From assembly GCA_946631075.1 (NCBI GenBank), contig CAMOZS010000086.1, positions 1-6,967 of the forward strand: a stretch of DNA of 6,967 bases, in the 5' to 3' direction. The DNA comes from an uncultured Bacillota bacterium. Its GTDB lineage: Bacteria > Bacillota > Clostridia > Peptostreptococcales > Anaerovoracaceae. Under the pieces are notes generated by a model that worked only from the letters and a program-made list of their open reading frames with translations, was not told the DNA's origin and searched no databases. The position numbers were made by a program, and so were the translations under genes. Shown here piece by piece: positions 1-5,378 of this stretch. The first letter of the stretch is position 1, and each line of letters opens with the position of its first letter.

Positions 1-66
1 TACAACGACATCAAGGAAGGCGATATGATCGAATGCTTCACCATGGAGGAGATCGAACGCGCATAG
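1..66 (+). CDS. infB: Translation initiation factor IF-2, C-terminal end (partial)
   Basis: Only the last 21 codons and a TAG stop (64-66) are in the window. The peptide reads YNDIKEGDMIECFTMEEIER plus a final Ala. It matches the extreme C-terminus of IF-2, where the last beta-barrel domain (the fMet-tRNA-binding domain C2) ends in a 'YxDIKEGDxIExFxMEEI' pattern. IF-2 is a GTPase that brings initiator tRNA to the 30S subunit and promotes subunit joining. The assignment is supported by rbfA directly downstream, the usual infB-rbfA pair in bacteria. The start and the G domain lie upstream of the window, so nothing can be said about internal starts or full length. Confidence 0.88.
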   Translation, partial: YNDIKEGDMIECFTMEEIERA

Positions 67-105
67 TCGCCTGATCGCCTGATCGCATAAACGTGATCAC
101 ATAAA
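67..105 (+). repeat. Short direct repeats in the infB-rbfA gap
   Basis: The 56-nt gap between infB and rbfA is largely made of short direct repeats. TCGCCTGA occurs twice in tandem (67-74, 75-82), followed by a degenerate third copy TCGCATAA (83-90). TGATCGCATAAA (80-91) recurs as TGATCACATAAA (94-105) with one mismatch. The rest of the gap (106-122) carries the purine-rich rbfA ribosome binding site. No promoter or terminator is apparent, which fits operon read-through. A function for the repeats is not evident; replication slippage would explain them. Confidence 0.6.
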
Positions 106-122
106 ACAGAAAGAGAGAGGAT

Positions 123-533
123 ATGGCAAAGGGATACAGACCTGACCGGATCGGAGAAGAGATCCGCAAGATCATCAGCGATATGCTTTTGCACGGGCTC
201 AAGGATCCAAGGCTCCACTCCCTGATCAGCATCACTGCGGTGGACGTCACCAGCGACTACAGCTACGCGACGGTCTACTTCACGGTGCTGGGCGCAGGGG
301 CGGCAGACCGGGAGGAGGAACTGGCGGATGTTGCTGCCGGTTTCGAGAGCTCCAAGGGATTCATCCGCCGCAAGGTCGGCTCCGAGCTTCGTCTGAAGCA
401 CACTCCGGAGCTGATCTTCAAGCCGGACCAGTCCGAGGAATACGGACGCCGTATCGACGAGATCATCGATACGCTGGAATATCATAATGAGGACGAGGAG
501 CCTGATCAGGAAGAGCAGGACCTCAAAGACTGA
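123..533 (+). CDS. rbfA: 30S ribosome-binding factor RbfA
   Basis: This 136-residue protein has the size and pattern of RbfA, a small KH-fold protein that binds the 30S subunit near the 5' end of 16S rRNA, helps in late 16S processing and 30S maturation, and is linked to cold adaptation. Recognisable parts are the N-terminal helix with the basic 'RPDRIGEEIRKIISDML' pattern (about residues 6-22), the 'KDPRL' turn (27-31) and the following beta strands 'SLISITAVDVTSDYSYATVYFTVLG' (about 33-57), in the family layout. The C-terminus, from about residue 120, is strongly acidic (repeated Glu/Asp), a variable tail common in RbfA. The ATG at 123 is preceded by AGAGAGAGG (112-120). It follows infB by 56 nt and is 5 nt ahead of the DHH phosphoesterase gene, as in many Firmicutes. 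Confidence 0.95.
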   Translation: MAKGYRPDRIGEEIRKIISDMLLHGLKDPRLHSLISITAVDVTSDYSYATVYFTVLGAGAADREEELADVAAGFESSKGFIRRKVGSELRLKHTPELIFKPDQSEEYGRRIDEIIDTLEYHNEDEEPDQEEQDLKD

Positions 534-538
534 TTGAG

Positions 539-1621
539 ATGAGCATTTTCGCGAATACGACATTGAGAGAGCTGGGAGAACTGCTGTCAGGCGCACGTAG
601 CGTCCTGATCTTCTCCCACATCAATCCGGATCCGGACGCGATCGGATCCAGCATGGCGCTCTGCCTGACGCTTCGGCAGCAGGGAGTGCGCTCTTTTGTA
701 GTGGTGGACGGACCGCTTCCGGAATACATGGCATTCATGGAGGAGGGCTTCGGACCGGCTGAGGATGGCGGTGAAGGCAGTCTTTCTCCGTTGACCGCGG
801 ATCAGGATATCATTGAGGAGCCGGACATCAGCCTTTGCATCGACTGCAGCGACGACCGCAGGATCGCGGGCCGGGAGAAAAGCTTCGCCCGGGGCAAAGT
901 CACGGTCGCCATCGATCACCATCAGATCAGCGAATGCTCCCGCGACCATTATTATGTGGACAGCGGGGCAGCGGCGTGCTCCCAGATCGTGTATGAGCTG
1001 ATGGGGGAGATGGGCTGGCCTCTGGATCATAAGATCGCGGAGGTCCTGTATACCGGTCTTGACGGCGATACCGGCTGTTTCATGCATTCCAATACCACTT
1101 CGCAGGTGCTCCGCATGGCGGCGGACCTGCTGGAATGTGAAGTTGACATAAATAAGATTAACGTTAACCTTTTTCAGAGCAAGTCCCTTCCGGCTGTACG
1201 GATCGAAGCCCGTACTTTGCAGCAGATGGAACTGATTGCCGGCGGCCGGGCAGTCCTGGCCAGGATACGCGAAGAGGATCTTGAGGCCTGCGGCGCCGAG
1301 GTGGAGGACGCAAGCCAGGTGATCGACGCCCTGCGGGAGATCCGGGGGGTCGAGATCGCTGCTCTGCTCAAGCAGGACGGGGACAAGGTCCGGGCTACCA
1401 TGCGGGCCAAGACCGACTGCAATGTGGCAGCTATCGCCGGGACTTTCGGCGGCGGAGGCCATATCAAGGCGGCCGGTTTTTCCTGCGCTGAACCGATGGA
1501 TCAGGTCTATGACCGGCTGAAGGAAGCGGTGGCGGAAGAGATCGACCGGGTCCTGGGACCGGCCGGTGAGGAGTCCTGCGGCGGACCGGAAGCTGAGCCG
1601 GCGGAGGACGGGAAGGCATGA
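539..1621 (+). CDS. nrnA: DHH/DHHA1 phosphoesterase, NrnA-type (oligoribonuclease / pAp phosphatase)
   Basis: This 360-residue protein is a DHH-family, Mn2+-dependent phosphoesterase. Visible motifs are HxNPDPDAIGS (H27, D31, D33), the acidic strand IDCSD (D102), the DHH signature (126-128), the GDTG motif (D177), and the DHHA1 glycine-rich GGGGHxxAAG (304-313) that binds the substrate phosphate/nucleobase. Known NrnA proteins degrade 2-5-nt RNA to mononucleotides and dephosphorylate pAp, a by-product of sulfate assimilation. Placement between rbfA and truB is typical of Firmicutes. At 360 residues it is longer than B. subtilis NrnA (about 313): there is a charged loop at about 72-93 and an acidic Gly/Glu/Pro-rich tail after about 340. 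The start at 539 is 5 nt after the rbfA stop with no clear ribosome binding site of its own, so coupling is likely. The exact substrate (nanoRNA, pAp or a cyclic dinucleotide-derived product) cannot be decided from sequence. Confidence 0.9.
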   Translation: MSIFANTTLRELGELLSGARSVLIFSHINPDPDAIGSSMALCLTLRQQGVRSFVVVDGPLPEYMAFMEEGFGPAEDGGEGSLSPLTADQDIIEEPDISLCIDCSDDRRIAGREKSFARGKVTVAIDHHQISECSRDHYYVDSGAAACSQIVYELMGEMGWPLDHKIAEVLYTGLDGDTGCFMHSNTTSQVLRMAADLLECEVDINKINVNLFQSKSLPAVRIEARTLQQMELIAGGRAVLARIREEDLEACGAEVEDASQVIDALREIRGVEIAALLKQDGDKVRATMRAKTDCNVAAIAGTFGGGGHIKAAGFSCAEPMDQVYDRLKEAVAEEIDRVLGPAGEESCGGPEAEPAEDGKA

Positions 1622-2652
1622 TGAAGGACGGCATCCTTGTTCTGAATAAGCCCCAGAACTGGACCTCCCACGACTGCGTTGCCATCTGCCGCAGGGTGCT
1701 CCGGCTCAAAGGGGTAAAAAAGATCGGCCATGGCGGGACGCTTGATCCCATGGCGGAGGGCGTGCTCCCGATCTTCATCGGCCAGGCCACCCGGATCATG
1801 GAGTATCTGGACCTGGACTACAAGACTTATACCTGCCGGGTGCAGCTGGGTCTTACTTCCGATACCCAGGACATCTGGGGGACCATCCTTGAGAAGCGGT
1901 CCTTTGAGGGCATCAGCGAGGATCAGGTCAGGGAGGCTCTTTCCGGATTCGAAGGCATCATCGAGCAGATCCCGCCGGCCTATTCGGCGGTCCGCATCGA
2001 CGGCAAACGCCTTTACGAATACGCCCACAAAGGCAGGACGGACGAGGCTGCCCAGCTGGCTAAGTCGACGGCCCGCAGGGTCCATGTGCGGTCGATCCGG
2101 GTGCACGAGATCGACATGGAGGAGGGGACTCTTTCCTTCACGGCCGAGTGCTCCAAAGGGACCTATATACGGACCATCTGCGCGGATCTTGGGCAAAGGC
2201 TGGGCTGCGGCGCGGTCATGACCGGCCTGATCCGCAGGGCCGTAGGCGGGATCACTCTGGAAGGAGCCATCAGCCCGGAGCAGGTAAAGGCAATGGAAGG
2301 AGATCCTGAGCTCCTGTCACAGCTGGGGAGCATGGTGCTCCCGCCTGACCAGCCTTTGCACAGGTTCGGAGAGCTGACCATGCCCGAGGACCGGGCAAAA
2401 TACTTCCGGCAGGGAAACAGCATCCGTCTCCGTCAGGTGCGGATAAATTCGCGGCCCCAGGTGGAGCTGGATCCCCTGACAGGTCAGATCCCCCGCAATG
2501 CCCGGGGCAGAAGCTATGACCGGATCTACCGGGTCTACCGCCGTGAGGACGGGCTTTTTCTCGGGACCGGATACGAGGACCGGGACGAGGGCGTGCTGAA
2601 GGCGGACAAGGTGTTCGCCGCCCTGAACGAGCCGAAGAACAAGCAGAAATAA
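1618..2652 (+). CDS. truB: tRNA pseudouridine(55) synthase TruB
   Basis: TruB isomerises U55 to pseudouridine in the T-loop of elongator tRNAs. The family core is clear: N-terminal 'GILVLNKPQNWTSHDCV' (5-21), the catalytic motif GHGGTLDPMAEGVLPIFIG (37-55) with catalytic Asp43, the 'YKTYTC' strand, the 'QIPPAYSAVRIDGKRLYEYA' segment, and 'CSKGTYIRTICADLG', which corresponds to the conserved KGTYIRxLxxDLG motif. The protein is 344 residues, longer than the usual 290-310. Much of the excess sits in the C-terminal PUA-like domain, around residues 273-302, where an Arg/Pro-rich segment interrupts the expected beta-strand pattern before 'IYRVYRREDGLFLGTG'. The gene overlaps the previous one by ATGA (1618-1621), so translation is coupled. 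A second ATG follows immediately (1621), so the true N-terminus may be one residue shorter. Purine-rich GGAGG lies at 1603-1607. Confidence 0.96.
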   Translation: MMKDGILVLNKPQNWTSHDCVAICRRVLRLKGVKKIGHGGTLDPMAEGVLPIFIGQATRIMEYLDLDYKTYTCRVQLGLTSDTQDIWGTILEKRSFEGISEDQVREALSGFEGIIEQIPPAYSAVRIDGKRLYEYAHKGRTDEAAQLAKSTARRVHVRSIRVHEIDMEEGTLSFTAECSKGTYIRTICADLGQRLGCGAVMTGLIRRAVGGITLEGAISPEQVKAMEGDPELLSQLGSMVLPPDQPLHRFGELTMPEDRAKYFRQGNSIRLRQVRINSRPQVELDPLTGQIPRNARGRSYDRIYRVYRREDGLFLGTGYEDRDEGVLKADKVFAALNEPKNKQK

Positions 2653-2670
2653 GCTGAGAGGAAAACTCGG

Positions 2671-3606
2671 ATGAAATATTTTGAATCACTTGATGAGATA
2701 AAACAGATCGATGAGACCGTAGTCGCCCTGGGAAATTTCGACGGGGTCCACAAGGGCCATCAGCAGATCATCGCCCGGACGGTGCGCAGCGCAAAGGCTG
2801 TGGGCCTCAAGAGCGCGGTCTTCACTTTTTCCAATCACCCGAGCACGGTGCTGGGGAAGGGTGAGCCGGTCAAGAACATCCTTTACGCGGCGGAGAAGAT
2901 CCGGATCATCGAAGAGATGGGCATAGATTACCTGATCAACATTCCCTTCACCAAAGAGATCCTGACCATGGAACCCCAGCGGTTCATCAAGGAGATCCTG
3001 GTCGACCGGCTCCGGATCAGGGAGGCTTACTGCGGTTTCAACTACAGCTTCGGCTACAAGGCCCAGGGGACACCGGAAGTCCTGATGCACGAGGGTCTCA
3101 AGCACGGCTTCGGCCTCCATGTGCAGGAGCCCTTCAAGATCGATGACATCGTGGTCAGTTCTACCTATATCCGCCAGCTGATCGCAGAAGGCCGGATGGA
3201 GGAAGCCAGCCGGTTCATGGGCAGGATGTACGACATCGGCGGCGAGGTCATCGTCGGAAACAAGCTGGGCAGGACCATCGGTTTTCCGACCATGAATCTG
3301 GTCATCGACGAGACCATGATCACTCCGCCCAACGGAGTCTACATCACTTACTGCAATCTTGAAGGAAGGCGGTATCCCTCGGTCACCAATGTCGGCAACA
3401 AGCCGACCATCGGAGAATACGCCAAGAACATAGAGACCCATGTGTTCGGCTACGAAGGGGACGCCTACGGAAAGCATATCGATGTGGAGTTCGTACGGTG
3501 GACCCGGCCCGAGCAGAAATTCGCTGGCATAGATGAGCTGAAGAAGCAGATCGAGAGCGACTGCATCACAGCCAAGGCTTATCACAGGGAAAAAGGGCAG
3601 AGCTGA
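2671..3606 (+). CDS. ribF: Bifunctional riboflavin kinase / FMN adenylyltransferase
   Basis: This 311-residue protein has the standard length and both domains of bacterial RibF, which phosphorylates riboflavin to FMN and then adenylylates FMN to FAD in the cytoplasm. The N-terminal nucleotidyltransferase domain shows GNFDGVHKGH (21-30), the HxGH-type ATP site, and the 'STYIRQLIAEG' motif (ISSTxIR-like) near residue 165. The C-terminal kinase domain shows GRTIGFPTMNL (200-210) with the conserved PT(M/A)N signature, 'NGVYITY', 'TNVGNKPTIG' and 'ETHVFGY', where the Glu is the usual catalytic base region. GAGAGG at 2656-2661 precedes the ATG by 9 nt. It begins 18 nt after truB, the common truB-ribF arrangement. 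No FMN riboswitch is present in the short gap, so it is probably expressed with the operon. The next gene is a tRNA rather than the frequently seen rpsO. Confidence 0.96.
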   Translation: MKYFESLDEIKQIDETVVALGNFDGVHKGHQQIIARTVRSAKAVGLKSAVFTFSNHPSTVLGKGEPVKNILYAAEKIRIIEEMGIDYLINIPFTKEILTMEPQRFIKEILVDRLRIREAYCGFNYSFGYKAQGTPEVLMHEGLKHGFGLHVQEPFKIDDIVVSSTYIRQLIAEGRMEEASRFMGRMYDIGGEVIVGNKLGRTIGFPTMNLVIDETMITPPNGVYITYCNLEGRRYPSVTNVGNKPTIGEYAKNIETHVFGYEGDAYGKHIDVEFVRWTRPEQKFAGIDELKKQIESDCITAKAYHREKGQS

Positions 3607-3691
3607 GACGGACGGGCTCTGGCCTGGACGAAGGGGCCCGGTTTCTGCGCGGCCGAAGCGGGCCGGCTTTCGAGCGGCCGGGGCCGTCCAG
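3607..3691 (+). other. G+C-rich imperfect inverted repeat downstream of ribF (possible terminator or attenuating hairpin)
   Basis: Directly after the ribF stop there is an unusually G+C-rich stretch with nested complementarity. CTGGACG (3624-3630) is an exact reverse complement of CGTCCAG (3685-3691). GGCCCGG (3635-3641) can pair with CCGGGGCC (3678-3685) with one bulged G. CGAAGC (3654-3659) can pair with GCTTTCG (3667-3673) with one bulge. GGACGG (3610-3615) and CCGTCC (3684-3689) offer an alternative pairing. It could end the ribF transcript, but the following bases (ACTTTGTATT) give only a weak T-run, so it is not a textbook intrinsic terminator. It may instead be a stabilising 3' hairpin. 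Confidence 0.45.
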
Positions 3692-3712
3692 ACTTTGTAT
3701 TGAATTTAGTAC

Positions 3713-3741
3713 TTGCATCTTCCGCCCGAAAGTGTTATATT
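3713..3741 (+). promoter_or_regulatory. Sigma-A-like promoter for tRNA-Pro
   Basis: A -35-like TTGCAT (3713-3718) is separated by exactly 17 nt from a -10-like TATATT (3736-3741). The predicted start is near 3748, about 24 nt before the tRNA. The region is A+T-rich in contrast to its surroundings, as expected of a promoter. It would let the tRNA be made independently of the upstream ribF operon. Confidence 0.7.
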
Positions 3742-3771
3742 AGTACCGTTGCCGATTAAATAAGGCAATGC

Positions 3772-3848
3772 CGGGATGTGGCTCAGCTTGGTAGAGCGTT
3801 GCGTTCGGGACGCAAAGGCCGCTGGTTCGAATCCAGTCATCCCGACCA
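3772..3848 (+). tRNA. tRNA-Pro (anticodon CGG)
   Basis: The 77 nt fold as a complete tRNA. The acceptor stem is CGGGATG (3772-3778) with CATCCCG (3838-3844). The D-arm GCTC/GAGC has an AGCTTGGTA loop. The anticodon stem TTGCG/CGCAA (3799-3803 with 3811-3815) has loop TTCGGGA, placing the anticodon CGG at 3806-3808. The T-arm GCTGG/CCAGT has loop TTCGAAT and one G.T pair. A3845 is the discriminator and the CCA end is encoded (3846-3848). The anticodon reads CCG proline codons, which are common in these G+C-rich genes. The C1-G72 pair and A73 discriminator are usual bacterial tRNA-Pro features. It has its own promoter and terminator and no other tRNA beside it. Confidence 0.97.
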
Positions 3849-3851
3849 GTT

Positions 3852-3881
3852 AAAACCACTCGAAGTTCGGGTGGTTTTTTT
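3852..3881 (+). terminator. Intrinsic terminator after tRNA-Pro
   Basis: AAAACCACTCG (3852-3862) pairs with CGGGTGGTTTT (3868-3878) with one T.G pair, around the small loop AAGTT. It is followed without a gap by a run of seven T (3875-3881, overlapping the stem base). This starts 3 nt after the tRNA CCA end. The A-run on the 5' side means the same hairpin could also stop transcription coming from the opposite strand. Confidence 0.9.
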
Positions 3882-3903
3882 ATGTGGTTTTTGGCGGTCC
3901 TTG

Positions 3904-3932
3904 TTGCAAATCAGAGTAGAATGGTCTACAAT
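3904..3932 (+). promoter_or_regulatory. Sigma-A-like promoter of the metY operon, with overlapping palindromes
   Basis: TTGCAA (3904-3909) and TACAAT (3927-3932) are spaced by 17 nt, giving a predicted start near 3939 and a leader of about 65 nt. The inverted repeat GTAGA-N4-TCTAC (3916-3929) fills the end of the spacer and runs into the -10 box. A perfect 10-bp palindrome, TATAATTATA, follows at 3941-3950. TATAAT at 3941-3946 is an alternative -10 but lacks a good -35 at the right distance. The palindromes are in the right place to be repressor operators; the regulator is unknown. The leader is too short for a SAM riboswitch or a T-box. Confidence 0.65.
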
Positions 3933-4004
3933 GGAGTCTGTATAATTATAAACTGAAACCTTGAAAACTAAAGGATTTTCCATCATAGAAGTGGAGGGAA
4001 GAAG

Positions 4005-5273
4005 ATGAAAGACGCTACCAAATGCCTGCATGCGGGATATCACCCGAAGAACACGGAACCCAGAGTACTGCCGATCGTTCAGAGCACGACCTATGTGTAC
4101 GATTCGACCGCGGATGTCGCGGCTGTATTCGATGATCCGACCAGGTCGCTGATCTATTCCAGATTCGCCAATCCGACGGTCATGGCCGTTGAGGAGAAGA
4201 TCGCTGAGCTGGAGGGCGGCATCGGGGCTATGTGCACGACTTCCGGACAGGCGGCGTCCTTGCTTTCTGTACTGAACATCTGCAACGCGGGCGACAGCAT
4301 CATCAGTTCCTCCGAGATCTACGGCGGCACCATCAACCTTTTCGCTTTCACGCTCAAAAAGCTGGGCATCGAGTGCATCTTCGTTGACCGTGACGCGACT
4401 GACGAGGAGATCCACGCGGCCTTCAAGCCCAATACCCGGCTTGTCTTTGGCGAGACCCTGGCCAACCCGGCTCTCACTGTCTTTGATATCGAGCGGTTCG
4501 CCAATATCGCCCACGAGCACCATGTGCCTCTGATCATCGACAATACATTCGCTACGCCGATCCTGTGCAGGCCTTTTGAGTTCGGCGCCGATATCGTCAC
4601 TCATTCCACGACCAAATACATGGACGGCCACGCGGTCCAGGGCGGCGGCGTCATCGTCGACTCCGGTAATTTCGACTGGACCAGCGGCAATTTCCCGGAG
4701 CTGACCGAGCCGGACGAGTCCTATCACGGGATCATCTACACGGAAACCTACGGGAAGATGGCTTACATCCTGAAGGCCAGAATGCAGCTGATGCGTGACT
4801 TCGGATGTTATCCCGCGGCCCACTCAGCCTTTCTGCTGAACATGGGTCTGGAGACCCTCCCGGTCAGGATGAAGCAGTACTGTGAGAACGGCCTGAAGGT
4901 GGCGAAGTATCTGGAGAGCTGCGACATGGTCGAGAGCGTCCGTTATCCGGGCCTGGAGTCGGATCCCTGCTACGAGCTGGGCAAGAAGTATCTCAAAGGC
5001 TGCAGCGGCGTCATCTCCTTCGTGATCAAGGGCGGCCGGGAGACGGCCATGAAGTTTATGGACTCTCTTGAGCTGGCTTCCAATGAGGTCCACGTGGCGG
5101 ACATCCGCACCTGCGTGCTCCATCCGGCCAGTGAGACCCACCGTCAGCTGACTGATGAGCAGCTGGTCGCTGCCGGCATCGAAGGGGGCATGATCCGTCT
5201 GTCCGTCGGCCTGGAGGATATCGATGATATCATGGCGGACCTGGAGCAGGGATTTGCCAAAGCGAGAGGGTAA
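4005..5273 (+). CDS. metY: O-acetylhomoserine sulfhydrylase (O-acetyl-L-homoserine aminocarboxypropyltransferase)
   Basis: This 422-residue protein belongs to the Cys/Met-metabolism PLP enzymes (fold type I). Visible are YSRFANPT (51-58), the PLP-phosphate loop TSGQAA (79-84), Tyr106 in the 'SSEIYGG' motif (cofactor-stacking Tyr), IIDNTFATP with Asp179 (contact to the pyridine N), and STTKYMDG with Lys204, the internal aldimine lysine. The MetY-type insertion FDWTSGNFPELTEPDESYHG and the C-terminal pattern RTCVLHPASETHRQL...IRLSVGLEDIDDI separate it from cystathionine gamma-synthase/MGL (about 380-400 residues). The expected reaction is O-acetylhomoserine plus sulfide giving homocysteine and acetate. 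A metA two genes downstream would supply the substrate. The ATG at 4005 is preceded by GGAGGGAAG. Methionine gamma-lyase activity is a less likely alternative. Confidence 0.92.
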   Translation: MKDATKCLHAGYHPKNTEPRVLPIVQSTTYVYDSTADVAAVFDDPTRSLIYSRFANPTVMAVEEKIAELEGGIGAMCTTSGQAASLLSVLNICNAGDSIISSSEIYGGTINLFAFTLKKLGIECIFVDRDATDEEIHAAFKPNTRLVFGETLANPALTVFDIERFANIAHEHHVPLIIDNTFATPILCRPFEFGADIVTHSTTKYMDGHAVQGGGVIVDSGNFDWTSGNFPELTEPDESYHGIIYTETYGKMAYILKARMQLMRDFGCYPAAHSAFLLNMGLETLPVRMKQYCENGLKVAKYLESCDMVESVRYPGLESDPCYELGKKYLKGCSGVISFVIKGGRETAMKFMDSLELASNEVHVADIRTCVLHPASETHRQLTDEQLVAAGIEGGMIRLSVGLEDIDDIMADLEQGFAKARG

Positions 5274-5282
5274 ACAATCGAG

Positions 5283-5375
5283 ATGAGACGGCGGGTTGCC
5301 GGGAGAATACGGCGGCTCGTTGTAACGATACGGCGGCTTGCCGGTAGACGGCGGCTCGCCGAAGGGAGAGGATAA
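5283..5375 (+). CDS. Possible 30-residue Arg-rich micro-ORF overlapping the tandem repeats (doubtful)
   Basis: An ATG at 5283, 9 nt after the metY stop, opens 30 codons ending at TAA (5373-5375), 3 nt before the thioesterase ATG. The peptide is extremely basic and roughly heptad-periodic: MRRRVAGR, IRRLVVT, IRRLAGR, RRLAEGRG. The repeat spacings (21, 21, 18 nt) are all multiples of three, so every copy is read in the same frame. It is also in frame with metY, separated only by the metY TAA. AGAGGG (5265-5270) is 12 nt upstream, too far for an ideal ribosome binding site. It may be a leader peptide coupled to the downstream gene, or simply an accident of the repeats. I do not recognise a family. 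Confidence 0.2.
   Translation: MRRRVAGRIRRLVVTIRRLAGRRRLAEGRG
5287..5371 (+). repeat. Four imperfect tandem repeats, each a small G+C-rich hairpin
   Basis: The 105-nt gap between metY and the thioesterase gene is mostly four degenerate copies of a roughly 20-nt unit. ACGGCGG starts at 5288, 5309, 5330 and 5348, so spacings are 21, 21 and 18 nt. In each unit CGGC can pair with GCCG (or GTTG through G.T pairs in copy 2) across a 5-nt loop: CGGCGGGTTGCCG, CGGCGGCTCGTTG, CGGCGGCTTGCCG, CGGCGGCTCGCCG. The stems are only about 4 bp. No T-tract follows, so this is not a terminator. The array ends beside the thioesterase ribosome binding site (GGGAGAGGA, 5364-5372) and could affect mRNA stability or translation between the two genes. 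Confidence 0.75.
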
Positions 5376-5378
5376 TCT

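Noticed and set aside
1143..1171. TTGACA inside the NrnA gene as an internal promoter
   Set aside because: The -35 match is perfect, but the sequence 17 nt downstream (AACCTT) is not a usable -10, and no other spacing from 16 to 18 gives a better one.
587..1462. A 291-codon minus-strand frame opposite the NrnA gene (similar ones opposite ribF at 2686-3585 and metY at 3837-4823)
   Set aside because: All mirror well-identified + strand genes, lack family motifs, and the one starting in metY runs through the tRNA terminator region. They are antisense shadows.
2653..2670. FMN riboswitch upstream of ribF
   Set aside because: Only 18 nt separate truB and ribF, enough for a ribosome binding site but not for the aptamer.
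3829..3848. tRNA-Pro 3' end as an integration site with an inserted element
   Set aside because: No repeat of the tRNA 3' end, no integrase and no phage-like gene is seen in the window; the tRNA is followed immediately by its own terminator and a normal metabolic operon.
3933..4004. SAM riboswitch or T-box in front of metY
   Set aside because: The leader from the predicted start to the ATG is only about 65 nt, lacks a T-box motif, a SAM-I core and a terminator helix.
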